Of a DNA stretch of 64,000 nt, positions 51,137 through 58,522 are shown piece after piece (position 1 is the first letter of the stretch; each line of letters begins with the position of its first letter). The notes beneath the pieces are model-generated. The model did not search any database. It saw only the letters and a list, made by a program, of their open reading frames with translations, and was not told where the DNA came from. A program made the translations under genes and the position numbers. The stretch comes from Actinomadura fibrosa (GTDB taxonomy: Bacteria; Actinomycetota; Actinomycetes; Streptosporangiales; Streptosporangiaceae), in contig NZ_CAACUY010000018.1 in NCBI RefSeq assembly GCF_900659615.1, positions 26,245-90,244 of the forward strand, given 5' to 3'.

Positions 51137-51335
51137 CGGCTCTACTCCCGTCACCGCGGTCGCGGGCGCACCCTCGCGCTGACCGGCGTTCCCCGCGTCC
51201 TAGGGCCGAATCTCCGGCGGCGACACGGCCTGGCGGGATTCGCGTTGAGCGGCGTGAGCGGCGGGGACGGTTGTGTGGCATGGGTGACGTGGTATCGGGC
51301 AGACATCGACGGTGGGGAGACCGAGGCACGCGGCC

Positions 51336-51608
51336 GTGGCCGCGTCCAGTACCTGGACCGATCCGGACGGCGTGCGCATGCCCGCCGCCGAAGTGCACGC
51401 CTGGACGCCGGGCACCAACCAGACCCTCTGCGGGCTCGCGCTCAGCCGTACGCGCCTGAGCCGGTTCCCGCACGTGCCCTGGAAAGAGGTGCTGCCGGAG
51501 ACGGGCGGCGCGGCCGACCGGGTCCAACGTGTGTGCCCCCGTTGCGCCGCGGCGATGGGACGCCGGCCCGGCGAGCGTTCCTGGCACCGGGACTCACCGC
51601 GCCCGTAA
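51336..51608 (+). CDS. Small conserved actinobacterial protein with CxxC
   Basis: About 90 residues. TDPDGVRMPAAEVHAWTPGTNQTLCGLALSRTRLSRFPHVPWKEVL is followed by DRVQRVCPRCAAAMGRR, a pattern I have seen in hypothetical proteins of many actinomycetes. One Cys plus the CPRC pair and a His could make a zinc knuckle. The start is uncertain: I use the GTG at 51336 (GAGG nine bases before), while a GTG at 51312 is also open. It is divergent from the phosphatase gene. Confidence 0.65.
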   Translation: MAASSTWTDPDGVRMPAAEVHAWTPGTNQTLCGLALSRTRLSRFPHVPWKEVLPETGGAADRVQRVCPRCAAAMGRRPGERSWHRDSPRP

Positions 51609-51750
51609 TGCTCCTCCGGAGCCGTTCTTGGTGGGACGGGTGGCGTGCGGCCCAAGGGGGCGGGGGTGTGTTGGTCCTCTGGCCCAAGAGAGGCGGCGGC
51701 CCGGGGCCGTTGACTGTCCTGCTCCAGGACGCTCGACGGGAGGAGCGCGG

Positions 51751-53316
51751 GTGGGCGGGACGGCGCGGGACGTGGTCGTCGTCGGGCGGGGGCCGGTGGG
51801 GCAGCTGGCGGCGATCCTGCTCGGGGCGCGGGGGTGGGAGGTGGTGCTGGTCGAGCGGTGGCCGGAACCGTACCCGCTGCCCCGGGCCGTCACGTTCGAC
51901 CACGAGGTCGGACGGGTGCTGGGGGCGGCGGGGATCGGCGGCGGGCTCGCGGCGGTCAGCGAGGCCGCGACCGAGTACGAGTGGCGCAACGCCGCGGGGC
52001 AGGTGCTGCTGAGGTTCGCCTGGGACCGGCCGGGGATCACGGGATGGCCGCGGGCCAGCATGTTCGCGCAGCCGGAACTGGAGGCGCTGCTGGCGAAGCG
52101 GATCGCCGCGATGCCGAACGTCGAGGTGCGCGCGGGGTGCGAGGCGGTGGCCGTGCACCAGGACGACCGGCGGGCGGTGGTGCGCGTCCGGGACGGCGCC
52201 GGGACCGAGGGCGAGCTGAGCGCGCGGTACGTGGTCGGCTGCGACGGCGCCAAGAGCACGGTCCGGCGGTTCATGGATACGACCGTCACCGATCTGGGGT
52301 TCTTCCACGACTGGCTGATCGTCGATGTCGTTCCGGGACGGCCTCGCGAGTGGCGTCCGGCCAACTTGCAGATCTGCGATCCGGCTCGTCCGACCACGGT
52401 CGTGTCCGGGGGGCCGGGACGGCGGCGTTTCGAGTTCATGCGGCTGCCGGGCGAGTCCGCGGCGGAGCTGAATCGCGCCGAGACGGCCTGGCGGCTCATC
52501 GCCCCCTGGGGGCTCGGCCCGGACAACACCGTGCTGGAGCGGCACACCGTGTACACCTTCCAGGCGCGCTGGGCCGACCGGTGGCGGGACGGCCGGCTGC
52601 TGCTCGCCGGGGACGCCGCCCACCTCATGCCGCCCTTCGCGGGTCAGGGCATGTGCGCGGGCCTGCGGGACGCCGCCAACCTGGCCTGGAAGCTGGACCT
52701 CGTGCTGTCCGGGCGGGCGGACCCGGACCTGCTCGACTCCTACACCGCCGAGCGCACCGCCCACGTCCGCGAGGCGATCGAGACCTCGATCGAGCTCGGC
52801 AAGGTCATCTGCGTGCTGGACCCGGACGCGGCCGCCGAGCGCGACCGCGCCATGAACGCCGCGGGCGGCGGGACGGTCGTCGACACGCTGCCCGACCAGC
52901 CGCTCACCACCGGCGTCCTGGCGGACCGTCCCGCCGATCGGGCGGGGATGCTCTGCCCGCAGGGGCGGGTCCGGTACGGGGGTCGCGAGGGCGGGTTCGA
53001 CGAGGTGGTCGGCACCGGGTTCGCGGTGCTCTGCGCGGCCGAGCCCGGAACGCTCCTCGACGACGGCAGGCTGGCGTTCTGCGAGCGGCTCGGCGCGCAC
53101 GTGCTGCGGATCGTCGCGCCCGGAGAGCCCGGAGAGCCCGCTGAGCCGGGCTTCGGCACGGTCGTCGATCTCGACGGCGTCTACCGGGCCCTGCTGGACG
53201 GCCACGAGGCCGTCGTGGTCCGTCCCGACTTCTACGTGTTCGGCGCGGGCGGCGCCGCGGCCCTGGTGGACGGGCTGCGCGACCGGCTCGGCGCCTCTGG
53301 TGTACTGGGCGCATGA
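51751..53316 (+). CDS. FAD-dependent aromatic hydroxylase (MhpA-like)
   Basis: A 521-residue class A flavin monooxygenase. The FAD Rossmann motif is [21 protein letters not shown] (from residue 8), the DG motif YVVGCDGAKSTVRR and the GD motif LLLAGDAAHLMPPFAGQGM. The sequence resembles 3-(3-hydroxyphenyl)propionate hydroxylases, with a C-terminal thioredoxin-like region (DLDGVYRALLDGHEAVVVRPDFYVFG) that shapes such enzymes. It should ortho-hydroxylate a phenolic substrate with NAD(P)H and oxygen. The GTG start has GGGAGGAG upstream. The stop overlaps the PucR ATG. Confidence 0.88.
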   Translation: MGGTARDVVVVGRGPVGQLAAILLGARGWEVVLVERWPEPYPLPRAVTFDHEVGRVLGAAGIGGGLAAVSEAATEYEWRNAAGQVLLRFAWDRPGITGWPRASMFAQPELEALLAKRIAAMPNVEVRAGCEAVAVHQDDRRAVVRVRDGAGTEGELSARYVVGCDGAKSTVRRFMDTTVTDLGFFHDWLIVDVVPGRPREWRPANLQICDPARPTTVVSGGPGRRRFEFMRLPGESAAELNRAETAWRLIAPWGLGPDNTVLERHTVYTFQARWADRWRDGRLLLAGDAAHLMPPFAGQGMCAGLRDAANLAWKLDLVLSGRADPDLLDSYTAERTAHVREAIETSIELGKVICVLDPDAAAERDRAMNAAGGGTVVDTLPDQPLTTGVLADRPADRAGMLCPQGRVRYGGREGGFDEVVGTGFAVLCAAEPGTLLDDGRLAFCERLGAHVLRIVAPGEPGEPAEPGFGTVVDLDGVYRALLDGHEAVVVRPDFYVFGAGGAAALVDGLRDRLGASGVLGA

Positions 53317-54578
53317 CCGACCCGGCACGGCGGTGGCTGCTCGGCCTGCGGGCCGAGGAGCATCCGCGGCCGGCGTGCGCGGCGCCGACCCTGGCCGCGG
53401 CGCGGGAGCTGCTCGGGCCCGGCCCGGTCGGCTGGGCGGTCGCGACCGCCGCCGCCATGACGGAGGAGATCGTCGAGCGGGTGCCCGAGCACGGCGGCGG
53501 GCCCGGCCCGGTCGAGACGCTGCGCCGCTCGGTCGAGGCGACCGTGCTGCTCGCGCTGTACGGGCTGCTCGTCGACGGCCGGGTCGGCACGGAGTTCGTC
53601 GCGCCCGAGGCCGTCGAGGGCAACAGCGACCTGGCCCGGCGCGGGACCCCGCTCGACCGGGTGCTGCGCGGCGTCCGGATCGGGCATGCCCGGCTGCACC
53701 GCGAGCTGATGGCCGCCATCGGCACGCAGGACGAACCGGTCCGGCAGGCCGAGACGCACCGCGTGACCGAGTTGCTGTTCACCTACGCCGACATCCAGGC
53801 CAGCCGGCTCGCCGAGGAGTACATCGCCGAACGCGACCGCTGGCAGCGCAGCACGGAGTCCGCCCGCAGGCGCGTCGTGGAGGACCTCCTCGCCGGACGG
53901 CACGTCGGCTCCGCGACCGCGGCGCGGGTGCTCGGCTACGACCTGGAACGGCACCACCTCGCCCTCATCATCTGGGTGGGCTCCCCCGACACCGCCGCCG
54001 CCGAGCTCGACCGGTACGCGGCCGCGTACTCCCGCGAACTGGGCGCGGACCGGCTGCTGACCGTCCCCGCCGGGCGGTCCGTGCTGTGGGCCTGGACGAG
54101 CTGGGCGGCCCGGCCTCCTGAGGACGTCACCGCCCGCGCTCCCGGCGGCGACCTGCGTGCCGCCGTCGGCCCGGTCGCGTCCGGCCGCGACGGGTTCCGC
54201 CGCAGTCATCTCGGCGCCCGCGAGGCCGAGCGGATCGCCCGGCTGCGGGGCACCGCCCGGCTGACCTCCTACCTGGACGTGCGGGTGGCCGCCCTGGTCA
54301 TGACCGATCCGGAGCACGGCCGCTGGTTCGTCCGCGAGGTGCTGGGCCCGCTCGCCGACCCCGGCGACTCGCGGGCGGCCGAGCTGCGCGAGACCCTGCG
54401 GGTCTACCTGGCCGAGGGCCGCAGCCCGCAGCAGGCCGCCGAGCGCCTGCACGTCAACCGGAACACCGTCACCTACCGGATCAGGCGGGCCGAGGAACTG
54501 CTCGGCCGCCCGGTCGGCGCGGGCCTGGAGGTATGGCTGGCGCTCGAAGCCGCCCGCGCCATGCCCCCGGAGCCGTGA
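53313..54578 (+). CDS. PucR/CdaR-type transcriptional regulator
   Basis: A 421-residue regulator. It has no N-terminal receptor of known type; a middle GGDEF-like diverged domain (LERHHLALIIWVGSPD...) precedes the C-terminal PucR-type HTH (LRETLRVYLAEGRSPQQAAERLHVNRNTVTYRIRRAEELLG, about residues 361-401). Family members activate catabolic operons in response to substrate. Because its ATG overlaps the hydroxylase stop and the other aromatic genes follow, it is the probable regulator of the whole cluster. Confidence 0.9.
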   Translation: MTDPARRWLLGLRAEEHPRPACAAPTLAAARELLGPGPVGWAVATAAAMTEEIVERVPEHGGGPGPVETLRRSVEATVLLALYGLLVDGRVGTEFVAPEAVEGNSDLARRGTPLDRVLRGVRIGHARLHRELMAAIGTQDEPVRQAETHRVTELLFTYADIQASRLAEEYIAERDRWQRSTESARRRVVEDLLAGRHVGSATAARVLGYDLERHHLALIIWVGSPDTAAAELDRYAAAYSRELGADRLLTVPAGRSVLWAWTSWAARPPEDVTARAPGGDLRAAVGPVASGRDGFRRSHLGAREAERIARLRGTARLTSYLDVRVAALVMTDPEHGRWFVREVLGPLADPGDSRAAELRETLRVYLAEGRSPQQAAERLHVNRNTVTYRIRRAEELLGRPVGAGLEVWLALEAARAMPPEP

Positions 54579-54621
54579 GCGGCACGCACGGTATGAGCGG
54601 TGTGCCCGGCTCGCGGGTGGC

Positions 54622-54648
54622 GGCTTGGGCTCGGCGCCCAAGCCGAGC
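54622..54648. promoter_or_regulatory. Two mutually exclusive stem-loops before the FAH gene
   Basis: GGCTTGGGC (54622-54630) pairs with GCCCAAGCC (54636-54644), while GCTCGGC (54629-54635) can instead pair with GCCGAGC (54642-54648). The stems share bases and cannot form together. The site sits between the PucR and FAH genes, and could be a transcription attenuator, a processing site or a regulator-binding dyad. Confidence 0.45.
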
Positions 54649-54704
54649 TGCCCGGGCCGGACGTTGAATCGGGACGTCATCGTCGAAACGAAAGGCGTCC
54701 TCGC

Positions 54705-55553
54705 ATGCGCGTGGCCAATCTCGCCGGGCGGGCCGTGGTCCTGTCCGGCGGCGGATCCGTCGATCTGAACCGGGCGAGCGGCGGCCGGTTCGGGCCCGGT
54801 CCCCAGGAGGTGTACGAGCGCTGGGACGAGCTGCGCGACTGGTGGTCCGGGGTCCGCGCCGACCCGGAGCCCTACCGGGAGTCGGACCTGAGGGAGCCCG
54901 TCCCGCGGCCCCGGCAGGTGTTCGCGATCGGCGTCAACTACGCCGAGCACGCGGCGGAGGCCCAGGTGGAGACGGCGGAGCGGCCTCCGTGGCCGCCGAC
55001 CTTCACCAAGTTCCCGTCCAGCCTGACCGGCCCTCACGCGACGGTCGCGCTGCCCGAGGGGCTGGTGGACTGGGAGGTCGAGCTCGTCGCCGTCATCGGC
55101 CGCACGGCCCATCGCGTCCCGGCCGCCAAGGCGTGGGACCACGTCGCGGGCCTCACGATCGGGCAGGACCTGTCGGAGCGCATCACCCAGCTGTCCGGTC
55201 CGGCGCCGCAGCAGTACGCGCTCGGCAAGTCCTACCCGGGGTTCGGGCCGCTCGGACCGGCCGTCGTCACCCTCGACGAGCTGCCCGATCCCGGCGACCT
55301 GGCGATCGGCTGCGACCTCAACGGCGAGCCGGTGCAGGACGCCCGCACCAGCGAGATGATCTTCAGTGTGCCGGAGCTGGTCGAGCGGCTGTCGGCGGTC
55401 GCGACCCTCCATCCCGGCGACCTGGTCTTCACCGGCACGCCGGGCGGCATCGGCGCCACCCGCACACCGCCGCGCTTCCTGGCCCCCGGGGACGAGCTCG
55501 TCAGCCGCGTCGAGGGGCTCGGCACGCTCCGCACGACCTTCGAGAGGGCCTGA
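54705..55553 (+). CDS. Fumarylacetoacetate hydrolase-family protein
   Basis: A 282-residue FAH-fold enzyme. Metal-ligand pattern: Glu124 and Glu126 in DWEVELVAVIG, Asp155 in TIGQDLSER, preceded by FAIGVNYAEHAAEA; KSYPGFGPLGPAVVT and VFTGTPGGIGATRTPPRFL complete the family signature. FAH-fold members hydrolyse or decarboxylate and isomerise beta-diketo acids produced by aromatic ring cleavage. It lies between the PucR gene and the extradiol dioxygenase, fitting a meta-cleavage pathway. The ATG at 54705 follows GAAAG. Confidence 0.88.
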   Translation: MRVANLAGRAVVLSGGGSVDLNRASGGRFGPGPQEVYERWDELRDWWSGVRADPEPYRESDLREPVPRPRQVFAIGVNYAEHAAEAQVETAERPPWPPTFTKFPSSLTGPHATVALPEGLVDWEVELVAVIGRTAHRVPAAKAWDHVAGLTIGQDLSERITQLSGPAPQQYALGKSYPGFGPLGPAVVTLDELPDPGDLAIGCDLNGEPVQDARTSEMIFSVPELVERLSAVATLHPGDLVFTGTPGGIGATRTPPRFLAPGDELVSRVEGLGTLRTTFERA

Positions 55554-55637
55554 CCATGGCACCGAACCACCCCGCGACCTCCGGGAAGGGCCTGACCATG
55601 ACAGCGAACCGCTTCGCGACCTCCGGGAGGGCCTGAC
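55545..55637 (+). repeat. Tandemly repeated leader of about 46 bases
   Basis: A sequence around GGGCCTGACCATG and CGCGACCTCCGGGA occurs twice, with a third partial copy of GGGCCTGAC before the next ATG. It spans a 26-codon open frame (ATG at 55557, TGA at 55634-55636) encoding a repeated MxxNxxATSGxxL-type peptide that ends one base before the dioxygenase start. It looks like a local duplication of the gene-junction and ribosome-binding region. Confidence 0.6.
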
Positions 55638-56558
55638 ATGGCGCTGCACCGGCTCACGACCGTCACGATCGGCGTGCCGAACGTCGCCGAGACCGCCGCC
55701 TACTACCGCGACTTCGGCCTGGCACCCGTTGGGGAGAACCGTTTCGCCACCGTGGACGGGGGCGAGCAGCTCCGCCTCGTCCACGCGCCGACCCGGCGGC
55801 TGGTCGAGCTCGGGATCGGCGCCGCCGACCCCGACGACCTGGACCGCACCGCGGCCTCGCTGGCCCGGCTCGGCCGCCCGCACGGCCTGGCCGGCGGGGT
55901 GCTGACCGCGGACGATCCCGGCACCGGGGTCAGGGTCCGGCTGGCCGTCGCCGACCCGATCGAGCGGGCCGCCGAGCCCACGCCCGTCTACAACGGGCCG
56001 GGCCGCACGCCCCGCGTCGACGCCCGCGCCGCCGCCGTCGAGCGCACCGGTCCCGTCCGTCCGCGCAAGCTCGGGCACATCGTGCTCGGCTCCACCGACC
56101 AGGAGGCGAGCCGCCGCTTCTTCACCGACGGCCTCGGCTTCAAGGTCAGCGACGAGGTGCCCGGCATCGCGGCGTTCCTGCGCTGCTCCACCGACCACCA
56201 CAACGTGCTCGTCCAGCCGGCGCCGGTCCCCTACCTGCACCACTCGTCCTGGGAGGTGGACGACGTCGACGAGGTCGGGCGGGGCGCGCACCGCATGCTG
56301 GACGGCCATCCCGAACGGCACGTGTGGGGGCTCGGCCGCCACCACATCGGCTCCAACTTCTTCTGGTACCTGAAGGACCCGGCCGGCAACTTCAGCGAGT
56401 ACTACAGCGACCTCGACTGCGTCGTGGACGAGGCGGTCTGGAAGCCGGAGGTCTTCACCGACATGCGCGCCCTCTACGACTGGGGGCCGCCGGTGCCGCC
56501 GTCGTTCCTGGAGCCGGACGACCTCGCGGCCCTCATGACCGGGGCGCACAGCGCATGA
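55638..56558 (+). CDS. VOC-family extradiol-type dioxygenase
   Basis: A 306-residue two-domain vicinal-oxygen-chelate protein. The metal triad expected in type-I extradiol enzymes is visible: His147 (KLGHIVLG), His201/202 (YLHHSSWEV) and Glu254 (NFSEYYSD). Other landmarks are WGLGRHHIGSNFFWYLKDPAGN and DHHNVLV. It should cleave a catechol-type ring with Fe(II) and oxygen. The start gives MALHRLTTVTIGV with GGGAGG before it. Its stop overlaps the acyl-CoA synthetase ATG. Confidence 0.9.
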   Translation: MALHRLTTVTIGVPNVAETAAYYRDFGLAPVGENRFATVDGGEQLRLVHAPTRRLVELGIGAADPDDLDRTAASLARLGRPHGLAGGVLTADDPGTGVRVRLAVADPIERAAEPTPVYNGPGRTPRVDARAAAVERTGPVRPRKLGHIVLGSTDQEASRRFFTDGLGFKVSDEVPGIAAFLRCSTDHHNVLVQPAPVPYLHHSSWEVDDVDEVGRGAHRMLDGHPERHVWGLGRHHIGSNFFWYLKDPAGNFSEYYSDLDCVVDEAVWKPEVFTDMRALYDWGPPVPPSFLEPDDLAALMTGAHSA

Positions 56559-58357
56559 GCCACCACACCGAGGGCCCGCGCCCCCTCGTCCTCGTGCCCG
56601 AGGACCTGCCGCGCGTCGAGGCGGTGCCGCTGGCCGAACGCGACCTGCCCCGCTCCACCCACGAGCTGCTGGTCCGGTCGGCCGAGCGGTACGGCGACTC
56701 GCCGGCGCTGCACCTGCTCGGGGAGGGGCGTCCCTGGCGCGAGGCCGAGACCTGGACCTACGCCGACCTGCTGCGCCGCACCCGGCAGACCGCGAACGCC
56801 TACCTGGACGCCGGGCTCGTCCCCGGCGAGCCGGTCGCGCTGCTGCTGCCCAACGGCGGCCAGGCCTTCGCCGCGTTCCTGGCGGCCCAGGCCGTCGGGA
56901 TCGCGAACCCGGTCAACCCCATGCTCGCCGAGGACCACGTCCACGACATCCTCGCCCTCACCGGGGCGCGGCTGCTGGTCGCCGCGCCCGCGTCCGTTGA
57001 GAAGGCGCGGGCCATCGCGAAGCGGCTGCCGGGGCTGCGCGTGCTGGACGCCGGCGAACTCGCGGACGCGTCCGCCCGGCAACCGGACCGGCTGCGAACC
57101 CGCTACCGGCCAGGCCCGGACGACCTGGCCGCCTACTTCCATACCGGCGGCACCACCGGAACGCCCAAGGTCGCGCCGCACACGCACGCCAACGAGGTGT
57201 ACACGGCCTGGGCGCTCGGCTGCTCGGGCGGCTACCTGGACGACTCCGTCGGCCTGTCGGGCCTGCCGCTGTTCCACGTCAACGCGGTGCACGTCACCGG
57301 GCTCGCGCCGTTCATGCACGGCCGCCCCGTCGTCAGCCTCGGCCCGCTCGGGTACCGCGACCGCGCCCTGATGGCCGACTTCTGGCGGATCATCGAGCAC
57401 TACCGGGTGACCAGCTTCTCAGGCGTCCCGACGGTCTACGCGTCGCTCCCACCGGTCCCGGACGACGTGGACCTGTCGAGCCTGCGCGCCGGAGCCGTCG
57501 GCGCCGCACCGCTGCCCCGCGCCGTCCGCAGCGCCTTCGAGGAGTCGGCGAAGGTGCCGATGCTGGAGGGGTACGGGCTGACGGAGGCGACCTGCGTCAG
57601 CGCGGCGACGCCCGCGCTCGCGCCCCGTCCGGGAACGGTCGGCCTGCGGCTCCCCTACCAGCGGATCAAGGCCGTGCACGTGGACGCCGCGGGCGCCCCC
57701 GCCGCCGACTGCGCGCCCGGCGAGACCGGCGTCCTCGCCATCCGGGGGCCGAACGTGTTCCCCGGCTACCTGCGCGACGGCCGTCCCGACCCGTCCGGGA
57801 CGGTCTTCGACGGATGGCTGGTCACCGGGGACCTCGGCTCCGTCGACGCCGACGGCTACGTCCGGCTGGCCGGGCGCGCCAAGGACCTGATCATCCGGGG
57901 CGGCCACAACATCGACCCCGGACCGATCGAGGAGTCGCTCCTCGCCCACCCGGCGATCGGATCGGCCGCCGTCGTGGCCGGGCCCGACGCCCACTCCGGC
58001 GAGGTCCCCGTCGCCTACGTGACGCTCGCCCCGGGCGCCGAGGCCGACGAGAACGAGCTCGTCGCCTGGGCCGCCCGCCACGCCCCCGAGCCGGCCGCCG
58101 CGCCGAAGGCCGTCCGGATCCGGGACGCCCTGCCGCTCACCGCCGTCGGCAAGGTGTTCAAGCCGGAACTCGCCGCCGACGCCGTCCGCCACGCCGTGCT
58201 GGCGGAACTCGCCGAGACCGGTACGGCCGGCACCGTCGAGGTCGTCCTCCGCGACGGACGGCCGCACGCCACCGTCCTGGTCGAGGACGATCCGAGCACC
58301 TTGACCGGACGGCTCAACCGCTACAGCTTCACGTCCACCGTCGAGACTCTCGGATGA
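56555..58357 (+). CDS. Acyl-CoA synthetase (AMP-dependent ligase)
   Basis: A 600-residue member of the adenylate-forming superfamily. The P-loop-like motif is YFHTGGTTGTPKVAPHTHAN, the core EGYGLTEAT, then GWLVTGDLGSVDADGYVRLAGRAKDLIIRGGHNIDP (hinge), and the terminal Lys region LTAVGKVFKPEL. It activates a carboxylic acid with CoA. The C-terminus extends beyond the usual end by about 50 residues. Last gene of the aromatic cluster, it may activate the ring-cleavage product or the original side-chain acid. Confidence 0.9.
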   Translation: MSHHTEGPRPLVLVPEDLPRVEAVPLAERDLPRSTHELLVRSAERYGDSPALHLLGEGRPWREAETWTYADLLRRTRQTANAYLDAGLVPGEPVALLLPNGGQAFAAFLAAQAVGIANPVNPMLAEDHVHDILALTGARLLVAAPASVEKARAIAKRLPGLRVLDAGELADASARQPDRLRTRYRPGPDDLAAYFHTGGTTGTPKVAPHTHANEVYTAWALGCSGGYLDDSVGLSGLPLFHVNAVHVTGLAPFMHGRPVVSLGPLGYRDRALMADFWRIIEHYRVTSFSGVPTVYASLPPVPDDVDLSSLRAGAVGAAPLPRAVRSAFEESAKVPMLEGYGLTEATCVSAATPALAPRPGTVGLRLPYQRIKAVHVDAAGAPAADCAPGETGVLAIRGPNVFPGYLRDGRPDPSGTVFDGWLVTGDLGSVDADGYVRLAGRAKDLIIRGGHNIDPGPIEESLLAHPAIGSAAVVAGPDAHSGEVPVAYVTLAPGAEADENELVAWAARHAPEPAAAPKAVRIRDALPLTAVGKVFKPELAADAVRHAVLAELAETGTAGTVEVVLRDGRPHATVLVEDDPSTLTGRLNRYSFTSTVETLG

Positions 58358-58361
58358 TTCG

Positions 58362-58381
58362 CCTAGTGCGTCTGCACTAGG
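58362..58381. promoter_or_regulatory. Perfect palindromic dyad upstream of MMPL gene
   Basis: CCTAGTGC (58362-58369) and GCACTAGG (58374-58381) form an eight-base inverted repeat around GTCT, a few bases past the synthetase stop. It is too short and lacks the T-run of a strong terminator; the shape fits a TetR/MarR-type operator for the MMPL gene, whose start is about 140 bases away. Confidence 0.45.
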
Positions 58382-58522
58382 ACGCGTCAGCGACCGGTCT
58401 GAACGCACCAGGGCAAGACGGCGGCAGCGGACGATGCCGGGCGAGGGCACCCGAAGGGAGTGTTGGAGGCGCGCGAGATCCCGCGCATCCCCCCTCCTCA
58501 CGGTGTCTGGAGTGATCAACAG

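Noticed and set aside
53232..56549. Very long minus-strand frame (over 1100 codons) in the aromatic cluster
   Set aside because: It is antisense to four clear, overlapping plus-strand genes; high GC content alone keeps such frames open.
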